This document shows positions 1 to 5,815 of a DNA stretch of 10,717 nt, one piece after another. Source of the stretch: RGIG5057 sp964642045 (lineage in GTDB: Bacteria > Bacillota > Clostridia > TANB77 > CAG-465). The position numbers and the translations under genes were made by a program. The notes beneath the pieces were generated by a model. The model worked only from the letters and a program-made list of their open reading frames with translations, had not been told where the DNA came from and did not search any database. The DNA lies in NCBI GenBank assembly GCA_964642045.1, contig CAZXLZ010000041.1, positions 1-10,717 on the forward strand, written 5' to 3'. Each line of letters starts with the position of its first letter. Position 1 is the first letter of the stretch.

Positions 1-5
1 AATAA

Positions 6-167
6 ATAGAAAAATTATTATATATTAAAATATTAGAATTAAAATCAAGTTTAGATAATAAAAGTAATAAATTACTAGAAAAAATACTAGAATTATCAAA
101 AGAAGAAAAACAATATTTTGGAATGTATTCATTCATTATTGGAAATTCAAGAAAAATTCAAAAATAA
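6..167 (+). pseudogene. Possible C-terminal gene remnant at window edge
   Basis: An open frame runs from just after an in-frame TAA at 3-5 to a TAA at 165-167. It encodes about 53 residues that look protein-like: Leu/Lys/Glu-rich and helical, ending in GNSRKIQK. No ATG, GTG or TTG with a ribosome binding site opens it; the only ATG is near the end, at 123. It is followed at once by a strong terminator, as the 3' end of a real gene would be. Frame 2 is open from the window edge to a TAA at 26-28, so the upstream part could lie in another frame. I read it as the tail of a decayed or frameshifted gene. I do not recognise the family. Confidence 0.3.
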
Positions 168-171
168 AAAA

Positions 172-240
172 GCATCCTAAAATAGAATTCATTGCAAATT
201 AATCAAAATATTCTTTCTATTTTAGGATACTTTTATAATA
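172..240. terminator. Bidirectional intrinsic terminator
   Basis: Arms at 172-187 (GCATCCTAAAATAGAA) and 215-230 (TTCTATTTTAGGATAC) pair over 16 positions. The one imperfect position is a C/A mismatch in the + RNA and a U/G wobble in the - RNA. An A-run precedes the first arm and a T-run (CTTTTATAAT) follows the second, so it can stop transcription both ways. It sits between the remnant ending at 167 (+) and the protease gene ending at 307 (-). Confidence 0.7.
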
Positions 241-259
241 AATATACTTTATTATAAAA
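231..259. repeat. AT-only palindrome in the 168-306 intergenic stretch
   Basis: TTTTATAATAAA (231-242) and TTTATTATAAAA (248-259) are perfect 12-bp inverted repeats around a 5-base loop. The stem has no G-C pairs. It could be a second, weak termination hairpin after the protease gene, or chance in this composition. The heptamer AAGACTT also occurs twice, at 260-266 and 281-287. I see nothing else between 260 and 306. Confidence 0.35.
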
Positions 260-306
260 AAGACTTATAATATGATAATTAAGACTTGAAAATATTAGTA
301 AGATAC

Positions 307-946
307 TTACGTATTTAAAAATGCTTTACAAATTTCATTAGTAACTATTGCAGTTGCATACGAATTACAAATTGGTATATTATTTCCAAAAGAGCTATCA
401 TTTATAATTATATCTGCATTACTATTAGGGTCAATTGAAACCGCTATTACTCCATCATAATTAGCTGGATATGAAATATCAGTAGTATTATTATAACAAG
501 AAGATATAATTAGAATATTATGTTCAAGTGCTGATTTTATTGCATTATGTAATTTTTCATTATCAAATAAAGTAGAAAAGCTCATATTAATTACATCTAC
601 ATCATTTTTTATACACCATTCAATAGCACTAACAACTTCATCTATATTTGCCTCTAATTTATTATCTAATACCTCTGCGTAATATATATCATAATTTTTT
701 TCACAATTGATAATTGATAATTGATAATATTGTCTTACCGTGATTAGTTATTGTCATATAATCTTTGTTCGTAAAATCTTTTATTATAACATTATTTCCA
801 CATTCTTTCTTGTCTATTACACTATCAATAATTCCAATCTTAACAATATCTTTGCTATCATTATAATATGTAGTTAATATTACTATACTTAGTATAATTC
901 CAAAAATTATTACTATACGCCAAAATTTAATGTGATTTTTTGTCAT
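307..946 (-). pseudogene. Small membrane-anchored S8 (subtilisin-like) serine protease, frameshifted by a heptanucleotide repeat
   Basis: The start is ATG 944-946 with ribosome binding site GAGGTGG at 951-957. The first frame (81 codons) encodes an N-terminal signal anchor (about residues 9-26), the S8 catalytic Asp motif KIGIIDS (Asp41) and the catalytic His in NHGKTIL (His69), then hits TGA just past a (TTGATAA)x3 tract at 707-727. Removing one 7-base unit joins it exactly to the second frame. That frame continues with a typical S8 core: YYAEVLDN, AIEWCIKND, VINMSFS, the oxyanion-hole Asn in IISSCYNN, SYPANYDGVIAVS, and the likely nucleophile Ser in CNSYATAIV. The restored product would be 210 residues, short for the family but carrying the whole triad. 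The gene follows a terminator (961-994) with no room for its own promoter. Homology is by motif recognition; substrate unknown. It may be a phase-variable gene rather than a dead one. Confidence 0.8.
707..727. repeat. Heptanucleotide tandem repeat (TTGATAA)x3 inside the protease gene
   Basis: Three perfect head-to-tail copies of TTGATAA, flanked at 700-706 by a degenerate copy (TTCACAA). Unit length 7 is not a multiple of three, so gain or loss of a unit changes the reading frame. Two units keep the S8 protease in frame; the three seen here give a TGA shortly after. This is the layout of a slipped-strand contingency locus. Confidence 0.85.
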
Positions 947-960
947 AATACCACCTCAAG

Positions 961-994
961 AAAAAAATTGGAGCTAGCCATTTTGACTAGCTCC
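961..994 (-). terminator. Intrinsic terminator after the 96-aa gene, just upstream of the protease
   Basis: On the - strand GGAGCTAG and CTAGCTCC form a perfect 8-bp stem (970-977 with 987-994) with a 9-base loop, followed by AATTTTTTT. It begins 6 bases after the stop of the 1001-1291 gene. The protease ribosome binding site (951-957) lies directly beyond the T-run, so the protease is probably expressed by read-through. Confidence 0.85.
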
Positions 995-1000
995 TCTGAA

Positions 1001-1291
1001 TTACAAGTTTATAGTAGGAATGTTTAAATCTAAGTCATCAATATCAAATTTATCTTTCAATAACTTTGGATTTGAATTTGGATATATTTCTTTAAAGAAT
1101 CTGATTACAACATTGATATCAAGAATATCGATATTCAAAGAGTCTTTTATACCCCTACACTTCATACCATCTATTTCTTTTTCTTCATACAACCATTCTT
1201 CAAATCTCTTTGAAGCCTCATCAAAACATGACTCATCTATATCACATTCTATACTAGAAGCATGCAAATCAAAACAAACATTTATTATCAC
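1001..1291 (-). CDS. Small acidic protein, candidate immunity protein of the adjacent putative toxin
   Basis: 96 residues starting at GTG 1289-1291. The ribosome binding site AAGGAGG overlaps the stop codon region of the upstream gene and lies 7 bases from the GTG. The nearby ATG at 1294-1296 reaches a stop after two codons, so GTG is the only sensible start. The protein is strongly acidic with no signal peptide or membrane segment, so it should be cytoplasmic. I do not recognise a domain. It lies 12 bases downstream of a secreted SAR2788-like putative toxin, is apparently co-transcribed with it, and is closed by a terminator at 961-994. A small acidic intracellular partner encoded directly after a secreted toxin is the usual layout of an immunity protein; that role is inferred from context only. 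Confidence 0.75.
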   Translation of the reverse strand: MIINVCFDLHASSIECDIDESCFDEASKRFEEWLYEEKEIDGMKCRGIKDSLNIDILDINVVIRFFKEIYPNSNPKLLKDKFDIDDLDLNIPTINL

Positions 1292-1303
1292 AACATTTCC
1301 TCC

Positions 1304-2119
1304 TTACTCTGTTACCCTCCCGTACCAAGCATGAGGAGAGTGTGATGGATTTTTATACCATTTTCTTCCGTGTGGATGCCAATGAGGGTAGTACCCATCT
1401 CCACCATGAGCCGAATGTGGAGTAGCAAAACCCATATTTACTCCAGCCATACTAGCAGCTGACTGTGCTGCCTGACTTGTTGTAGCAAATATGTCTCTAC
1501 CAGCAATTAATCTGTTTGTAGCTTCTTGTGCTGTAATTTCTGAGCTAATCACAACCTTGCCATTAATTAATTCAGCTGCATAAAATGCACCTACTGATTG
1601 CGATGGAGCACCTGGCTTTACATATGTAGCATCAATCATCGCTGCTATATCATCTGCAATATACCAAATACTGTATCCACCAATTACAGCAACAGTGCTA
1701 GCAATCACAGCCTTAGCTGCAGCAATAAGTGTGGGAGTCCAGTAAATTAATGGAAGAGCTATTGCGGCTTGTCCGACAACCTTTTCCTCTGATACATGGT
1801 CATCGTTATTAACTATACCAAGGATAAGCTTATCTTCAACTATTTCTCCACTCAGTCTATACAGATTATCATTTATATATAAACTGTACTCATCGCTATC
1901 CTTTGAATAACAAGCAACAAACTTCGTATCATCAACACTAAGCTCAGAAGATACATCCCCATTACTAAATTGAGTAACAATTACACCGTTATCATCCTGA
2001 TAAGAATCGGCATAAACTTCTTGACTTGGGAAAGAAAAACCAGTAACTAATATAGCAAGTGCAAGTGCAAATGCCATATACTTTACATATTTTTCCTTTA
2101 CCATCCGTAAAAATTTCAT
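1304..2119 (-). CDS. Secreted SAR2788-like putative toxin with His-rich C-terminus
   Basis: The open frame begins at ATG 2138-2140, but the Met seven codons in (2117-2119) has a GGAGA ribosome binding site 9 bases away, so I prefer it (271 aa rather than 278). Using long-form numbering: a signal peptide with hydrophobic core 22-37 and likely cleavage at VYA/DS (44/45); a beta-rich region about 50-115; a hydrophobic stretch 124-162; YYAAEL-like and KVVISSEIT segments followed by GRDIFATTSQAA (214-225); and a C-terminal region rich in His, Trp and Tyr (His242, 245, 253, 255, 257, 267, 270), ending HAWYGRVTE. This order resembles the SAR2788 family of putative toxins as I remember it; no activity is established there to my knowledge. 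The clustered histidines might bind metal. It is co-transcribed with a small acidic gene that may confer immunity. A stronger AAGGAGGG near 2174-2181 is too far from either Met and precedes only a 3-codon ORF. Confidence 0.75.
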   Translation of the reverse strand: MKFLRMVKEKYVKYMAFALALAILVTGFSFPSQEVYADSYQDDNGVIVTQFSNGDVSSELSVDDTKFVACYSKDSDEYSLYINDNLYRLSGEIVEDKLILGIVNNDDHVSEEKVVGQAAIALPLIYWTPTLIAAAKAVIASTVAVIGGYSIWYIADDIAAMIDATYVKPGAPSQSVGAFYAAELINGKVVISSEITAQEATNRLIAGRDIFATTSQAAQSAASMAGVNMGFATPHSAHGGDGYYPHWHPHGRKWYKNPSHSPHAWYGRVTE

Positions 2120-2224
2120 AGTACGTATTCTCCGTTTCATATTTTTTTACGCAAACATAAATTATTATAATTACCCTCCTTAAAAATAATTATTTTTAAT
2201 ATTCATTTACATCCACGCAAAGTA

Positions 2225-2252
2225 ATTATATCATCAAATACATCGTATTCAA
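2225..2252 (-). promoter_or_regulatory. Likely sigma-A promoter of the toxin operon
   Basis: On the - strand, TTGAAT (2247-2252) and TATAAT (2225-2230) are separated by 16 bases. It lies about 105 bases upstream of the preferred toxin start and is the best -35/-10 pair in this intergenic region. Confidence 0.55.
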
Positions 2253-2276
2253 TAAAAATCCATTTATTAGACATTA

Positions 2277-2287
2277 TTCGACAAAAC
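2277..2287 (-). promoter_or_regulatory. Spo0A-box-like site upstream of the toxin promoter
   Basis: The - strand reads GTTTTGTCGAA, which contains TGTCGAA, the known consensus core of Spo0A boxes. It sits about 25 bases upstream of the toxin promoter's -35. The identical 11-mer recurs at 2782-2792. Binding is not shown and 7-mers recur by chance. Confidence 0.3.
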
Positions 2288-2337
2288 TAGACAACATTTT
2301 TCGTAAATAAATATCTATTTTATGAATTGCATCATAA

Positions 2338-2381
2338 AAATATGTATTTGTCTGACTATTAACATACGTTAATACATATTT
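2338..2381 (-). terminator. Possible weak terminator after the 2420-2710 gene
   Basis: AAATATGTATT (2338-2348) and AATACATATTT (2371-2381) are perfect 11-bp inverted repeats. Inside them TTAAC-ATAC-GTTAA (2359-2372) forms a competing small palindrome. On the - strand the second arm runs into TTTTTATG. The stem is AT-rich, so termination may be weak, and the site could instead bind a regulator. The rest of 2141-2419 holds only the toxin promoter, its leader and the Spo0A-like site. Confidence 0.4.
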
Positions 2382-2419
2382 ATTATATAATTTTCTTATA
2401 ATTTTTATTTTAACATATA

Positions 2420-2710
2420 TTACTTAATAATAAAATAGTGTGGATAACCAATGTTAAAATACTTTTTTACTTCATTTTTTAATTTATTAGCATTTTCTTC
2501 CGTTAATCTTTCATTTATAACTGCAATATTTACCATTAAACAAAAATGCTCATAATTTTCGCCTAATCTAACATCATCTGCAATATAATCAGGTATTTCA
2601 AAATTAAAATGCTTTTCCATTTTTTCCTTTATTTTTTTATTGGTTTCATAATCTTCTATCATCCTTTTTACTTCATCATTTGTGGTATATAAATCTATAT
2701 TTTTTATCAT
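2420..2710 (-). CDS. Small hypothetical protein (96 aa)
   Basis: The start is ATG 2708-2710. A purine-rich AAGGAA ribosome binding site lies about 11 bases upstream, a little far. The product is charged and mainly helical, rich in Lys, Glu and Asn, with no signal peptide or membrane helix, and ends in an aromatic stretch (YPHYFIIK). I recognise no domain or motif. It is transcribed divergently from an XRE regulator, and their shared intergenic region holds a perfect palindrome, so the two may be co-regulated. That arrangement resembles small toxin-antitoxin or repressor-controlled modules, but nothing in the sequence itself supports a toxin fold. It reads as a real gene: intact, with a promoter-like element upstream and a possible hairpin downstream. 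Confidence 0.6.
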   Translation of the reverse strand: MIKNIDLYTTNDEVKRMIEDYETNKKIKEKMEKHFNFEIPDYIADDVRLGENYEHFCLMVNIAVINERLTEENANKLKNEVKKYFNIGYPHYFIIK

Positions 2711-2748
2711 AACACTTTAAATTCCTTACATTAAACATTTTTTGTCTA

Positions 2749-2757
2749 ATTATAGCA
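2749..2757 (-). promoter_or_regulatory. Extended -10 promoter for the 2420-2710 gene
   Basis: The - strand reads TGCTATAAT, a perfect extended -10 element (TG-N-TATAAT), about 39 bases upstream of the ATG. No good -35 is visible at 16-18 bases, which is tolerated at extended -10 promoters. Confidence 0.5.
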
Positions 2758-2781
2758 CAATTTTTGTTATATTATAATATT

Positions 2782-2792
2782 TTCGACAAAAC
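2782..2792 (-). promoter_or_regulatory. Second Spo0A-box-like 11-mer
   Basis: The - strand is GTTTTGTCGAA, identical to the site at 2277-2287 and overlapping the left edge of the palindrome in the divergent intergenic region. It contains the Spo0A consensus core TGTCGAA. The exact repetition in two nearby intergenic regions makes chance less likely but does not prove function. Confidence 0.3.
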
Positions 2793-2814
2793 ATCTCATT
2801 TTAATGAGATGTTT
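2789..2814. promoter_or_regulatory. Perfect palindrome, likely operator for the XRE regulator
   Basis: AAACATCTCATT (2789-2800) and AATGAGATGTTT (2803-2814) are perfect 12-bp inverted repeats with a 2-base spacer. It lies between two divergent genes, just upstream of the regulator's -10 and over its -35 region. No long T-run follows and no gene ends here, so an operator is more likely than a terminator. Autorepression by the XRE protein is inferred from position. Confidence 0.6.
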
Positions 2815-2827
2815 ATTGATTTTTATT

Positions 2828-2836
2828 TGATAGAAT
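2828..2836 (+). promoter_or_regulatory. Extended -10 promoter of the XRE regulator
   Basis: TGATAGAAT fits TG-N-TANAAT. No clear -35 is seen; the -35 position falls in the 2789-2814 palindrome, so an operator-bound protein would block RNA polymerase. The predicted transcript start near 2843 gives a very short leader beginning close to the ribosome binding site AGAGGTGA (2843-2850). Confidence 0.45.
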
Positions 2837-2857
2837 TATGTTAGAGGTGAAATACAA

Positions 2858-3115
2858 ATGGACTTTTCTGAAATCGTTGTAATTAAAATTAAGGAACTAA
2901 TGAAAGAAAAGAACTTAACTACCTACAAATTGTCAAAACTAACAGGAATTTATAGCTCTACACTTACTATGTATTTAACTAGAAAAAATAAAACTATTAG
3001 ACTTGAAAATTTATTATATATATGTGATGCCTTAGGAATAAAACTTTGCGAATTCTTTTCAGATTCAAGATTTAATGAGGCTGAAGCAAAAGATTGGAAG
3101 AAAAAATCTAAATAA
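2858..3115 (+). CDS. XRE (Cro/C1-type) helix-turn-helix transcriptional regulator
   Basis: 85 residues, ATG start with AGAGGTGA ribosome binding site 7 bases upstream. The protein is essentially one HTH_3/XRE domain (residues about 8-68). Helices 2-3 correspond to TTYKLSKLTGIYSSTLTMYL (21-40), followed by the family's usual segment (about 47-68) containing LENLLYICDALGI and EFF. A short basic tail (79-85) ends it. It should bind DNA as a dimer; the perfect palindrome at 2789-2814 just upstream is the natural operator, implying autoregulation. It is the only + strand gene in the middle of the window, divergent from the 96-aa gene and convergent with the adhesin. There is no ligand or protease domain, as is typical of small mobile-element or toxin-antitoxin regulators. 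Confidence 0.92.
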   Translation: MDFSEIVVIKIKELMKEKNLTTYKLSKLTGIYSSTLTMYLTRKNKTIRLENLLYICDALGIKLCEFFSDSRFNEAEAKDWKKKSK

Positions 3116-3151
3116 AAGATGTGTTAATTTTGTATAACTAGCACATCTTTT
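3114..3151. terminator. Bidirectional terminator between regulator and adhesin
   Basis: AAAAGATGTG (3114-3123) and CACATCTTTT (3142-3151) form a perfect 10-bp stem with an 18-base loop. It starts inside the regulator's TAA stop and lies just 5 bases beyond the adhesin stop on the other strand. T-runs on both sides suit termination of both convergent genes. Confidence 0.75.
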
Positions 3152-3156
3152 GTTTC

Positions 3157-5241
3157 TTATATGCCAGTTTTTGGCAATTCTCTATTTAATTTTATTTTTC
3201 TATTATAAATGATAGTAGTCCAATCATCATTATCTTCTATTTTTTCTTCTAAGTAATTACCTGATACTTTAGTTTTATTTGTAAATGTAAAACCATTTTT
3301 TAAATTATCTAATACATTTACATATACAATAGGACTTTCTATTTCTTGAAAATCTATTTTAACTGTTCCAAATCTAAATTCAAACTCTGTTATATACTCA
3401 TCATCTTCTAATTCTAAAGTATTAAAATCTAGCTCATATACTATCTCTGTATCTAGCTTATCTATAAACATTTTAAAGTCATTATTATTTGTTTTATACC
3501 ATACACTATATTCTAACTTTTCATTCCAAGTACCTGTATATATTTTATCTAATCTTACAGCCTCTGTTGGTAAAGTATCATTCCAAGTAAAATTATCTAG
3601 TGGAACGTTAGATTTATTATGAATATTTTGGAAATTATAGTATATATTATCTTTATTTTGCGTTTCTATAAATCCAGTCTTTTCTATTTCAATATCTATG
3701 TCTACATTATCATTTAATATAACTTGTTCTATTAAATCCTTATGATTAACTATTTCAACTTCGTATATTTCTTCATTAAGTAAGTAATAGTCTGCTTGTT
3801 TTACTTCTTTAATATAATAAGTACCTTTTATTAAATCTCCAGTAATTGCTATACCATTTTCATCTGTTTTTATAGTATCTACAACATTTTTATTTATATC
3901 TAGTATTTGAAATTCAACATCTTTTAATGGCGTATTCTTTGAAAAATCAGTATATTTATTATCATCTGAGCTTAATTTTATAACTTTAATTCTTCCTTTT
4001 ATTTTTTCATTTTCAAAAGTAATATTAGTTACTTGATTTTCAGTTAAAGTAACTGTTTTTACTTCTTCATTTAATACATAGTTATCAAGAGTTTTAATTT
4101 CTTGTACTGTATATGTATCATCTATTGGTAGTCTTTGAGTTGTAGCCTCTCCATTTGCATTAGTCTTTACAGTATCTACTACATTTCCTTTTGAATCTAA
4201 TATATTAAATTCTATCCCCTGTAATTTTATTTCATTATTATCTAAATCTACCTTTATAACTCTTATTTGCCCTTTCTTTTTTTCATTCTTAAAATTAATA
4301 TCAGTTACTTGATTTTCAGTTAAAGTAACTGTTTGTGTTTCATTATTTAACACATAGTTTTGCAATGTCTTTGTTTCTTGCACTGTATATGTATCATCTA
4401 TTGGCAATACTTTAGTAACTGCCTCACCTCTTGCATTAGTTTTTATAGTATCTACTACTTCACCTTTTGAATTTAATACGTTAAACTCTACACCTTGCAA
4501 TTTTACTTCATTATTATCTAAATCCACTTTTATAACTTTTATTTGTCCTTTCTTTTTCTCGTTATAAAATGTAATATTATTTGATACTCCCCATTCAATA
4601 TCAATTTGTCTTGAATTAGCCGAACTAATATTATAAATGCTTGGTGCTTTAACTTCTACAACTCGTATTTTTTGCTCTGTAAATAATTTTAAATCTTTTT
4701 TTACATCAACTCTTATATATCCGTTATCATCGGTTGTAAATTCTCCAAGACTTGTGCCATCTAATTTTTCAAATCTAAATGTTACGCCTTTTATCGATTT
4801 GAATGTATCTCTATCTAACTTTTCTATTATTATGTTTTCTGTTGTATAATCTATTTTAAACTGACTTTGCACAGTTCTAAAATTTACTGGATCAAGTAAT
4901 AATCCCATATTTTGCCTACCTGCTACATTTGTTGCACCAAACATAACTGATGTTTGTAAAGATTCTGTTCTAAAATTTAACATTATATTTTTATCATCAG
5001 TAACACTACTAACAGGAACTAATATTTTTATTTTATCTGCATTAGTTATATCTGACATTACATTATTATTTATATCTGTTATCTTTATATTATCTGCTCC
5101 CATAACTGATAACTTAATATTTTTTACATTACCATTATGAGATAAGGAATAAACTTGAGAATAATAATTTGAATCTAAATTATCTATACCCACATTACCT
5201 ATTTTCTCAACATTCAAAATAGCCTCTGATGTATGTTGCAT
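3157..5241 (-). CDS. CnaB-repeat surface adhesin, 3' part of a frameshift-split gene, ending at LPKTGI
   Basis: 694 codons from the first in-frame ATG. This is almost certainly the continuation of the thioester-domain ORF at 5288-5752, since the frame stays open upstream with HLGNENVVNAIRKIYNDG, which continues a thioester domain. Residues 1-130 finish that region. A first SpaA/CnaB-like domain spans about 136-229 (putative isopeptide Lys141, Glu196, Asn227). Three tandem 92-residue CnaB repeats start at 232, 324 and 416; the first two carry Lys238/Glu289/Asn319 and Lys330/Glu381/Asn411, the canonical Lys-Glu-Asn isopeptide set. A further beta-rich domain runs about 511-680. The protein ends with LPKTG (689-693), Ile and the stop: the sortase motif is there but the hydrophobic helix and basic tail of a normal sorting signal are absent. 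A class D-like sortase is encoded upstream. Role: host or surface adhesion, inferred from architecture. Confidence 0.88.
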   Translation of the reverse strand: MQHTSEAILNVEKIGNVGIDNLDSNYYSQVYSLSHNGNVKNIKLSVMGADNIKITDINNNVMSDITNADKIKILVPVSSVTDDKNIMLNFRTESLQTSVMFGATNVAGRQNMGLLLDPVNFRTVQSQFKIDYTTENIIIEKLDRDTFKSIKGVTFRFEKLDGTSLGEFTTDDNGYIRVDVKKDLKLFTEQKIRVVEVKAPSIYNISSANSRQIDIEWGVSNNITFYNEKKKGQIKVIKVDLDNNEVKLQGVEFNVLNSKGEVVDTIKTNARGEAVTKVLPIDDTYTVQETKTLQNYVLNNETQTVTLTENQVTDINFKNEKKKGQIRVIKVDLDNNEIKLQGIEFNILDSKGNVVDTVKTNANGEATTQRLPIDDTYTVQEIKTLDNYVLNEEVKTVTLTENQVTNITFENEKIKGRIKVIKLSSDDNKYTDFSKNTPLKDVEFQILDINKNVVDTIKTDENGIAITGDLIKGTYYIKEVKQADYYLLNEEIYEVEIVNHKDLIEQVILNDNVDIDIEIEKTGFIETQNKDNIYYNFQNIHNKSNVPLDNFTWNDTLPTEAVRLDKIYTGTWNEKLEYSVWYKTNNNDFKMFIDKLDTEIVYELDFNTLELEDDEYITEFEFRFGTVKIDFQEIESPIVYVNVLDNLKNGFTFTNKTKVSGNYLEEKIEDNDDWTTIIYNRKIKLNRELPKTGI
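3709..4548 (-). repeat. Three tandem CnaB-domain repeats (92-codon period)
   Basis: Units at about 4273-4548, 3997-4272 and 3709-3996. The first two are exactly 276 bp and very similar (both contain VIKVDLDNNE, LPIDDTYTVQE and TVTLTENQVT). The third is diverged, with an insertion. Near-identical repeats of a multiple of three can expand or shrink by recombination and change adhesin length without losing frame. Confidence 0.85.
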
Positions 5242-5287
5242 ATTTACTCCATCATTATATATTTTTCTTATAGCATTAACTACATTT

Positions 5288-5752
5288 TCATTTCCGAGGT
5301 GCGTATGGTGTTATTTCATTTAAATCTAAATGGTCTATATATGCCCATACGGCGAACTGTGTTGCAAAACTTGCCTCATCTTCATTATTTAATCCAAGTT
5401 CAGCAAGACTTTTATATGGACTACCTGAAATCAATATACTAGAAATTTTAGGGTCTGCTATTAATTGATTAGCATCCACAGTATAATCTCCTGCCTCTGC
5501 TCCTGGTAGTCCTAAATTTAAGCAAAATGCCTTATGTTCTACATTATTATGATCTCTATAAAAATACATATGGTTGAATTGCCCTATTCCATAATATCTT
5601 ATATAACTTGCTCCCTCTCTACAATATATATTGTATCTTCCAAAATCTATATTATCATTTACGTTATAACTTTCTGCATTTACAAAATTTATTTTACATA
5701 TAACAATAAATGATATTATAAATAAAATACTTAATTTTAATATCCTATTCAT
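5288..5752 (-). CDS. Secreted thioester (TQXA) domain, 5' part of the split adhesin gene
   Basis: The start is ATG 5750-5752, set by AGGGGGG (5761-5767) 8 bases upstream; a longer frame opens at 5785 inside a terminator hairpin and is unlikely. The product is 154 residues. The signal peptide spans 1-26 (hydrophobic 7-19, cleavage VNA/ES). A thioester domain follows: Cys77 in KAFCLNLG and Gln132 in ATQFAVWAY are the expected Cys-Gln pair that forms the internal thioester used by Gram-positive adhesins to bond covalently to host amines. YTVDAN, a PYKS segment and ELGLNNEDEA also fit the family. The frame breaks at TGA 5288-5290, right after PYAPRK; the family's next segment (GNENVVNAIRKIY) is present in a second frame. 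Removing one base near 5291-5300 (or adding two) gives a single 864-865-residue adhesin, 3157-5752. Decay, sequencing error or variation cannot be told apart here. Confidence 0.85.
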   Translation of the reverse strand: MNRILKLSILFIISFIVICKINFVNAESYNVNDNIDFGRYNIYCREGASYIRYYGIGQFNHMYFYRDHNNVEHKAFCLNLGLPGAEAGDYTVDANQLIADPKISSILISGSPYKSLAELGLNNEDEASFATQFAVWAYIDHLDLNEITPYAPRK

Positions 5753-5779
5753 TAATTTTTCCCCCCTAAATAAAAAAAT

Positions 5780-5809
5780 AAGCAAGTAAATATTTTTACT
5801 TACTTGCTT
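5780..5809 (-). terminator. Intrinsic terminator between stalk gene and adhesin
   Basis: AAGCAAGTAA (5780-5789) and TTACTTGCTT (5800-5809) form a perfect 10-bp stem with a 10-base loop. On the - strand ATTTTTTTA follows. It lies 6 bases past the stop of the 5816-6553 gene and 13 bases before the adhesin's AGGGGGG ribosome binding site, so adhesin expression probably depends on read-through or antitermination. Confidence 0.8.
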
Positions 5810-5815
5810 TAAAAA

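Noticed and set aside
1020..1334. + strand open frame opposite the small acidic gene
   Set aside because: It is an antisense shadow of the 1001-1291 gene, Ser/Phe/Ile-rich as expected from reversed coding sequence, with no ribosome binding site.
3114..3160. Missing sorting-signal tail of the adhesin lying in another frame after the stop
   Set aside because: No frame between the stop and the terminator encodes a hydrophobic segment; stops come within a few codons.
5753..5785. Upstream ATG extending the thioester ORF by 11 residues
   Set aside because: It lies within the terminator hairpin and T-run and would put extra residues before a clean signal peptide. AGGGGGG is correctly spaced for ATG 5750-5752.
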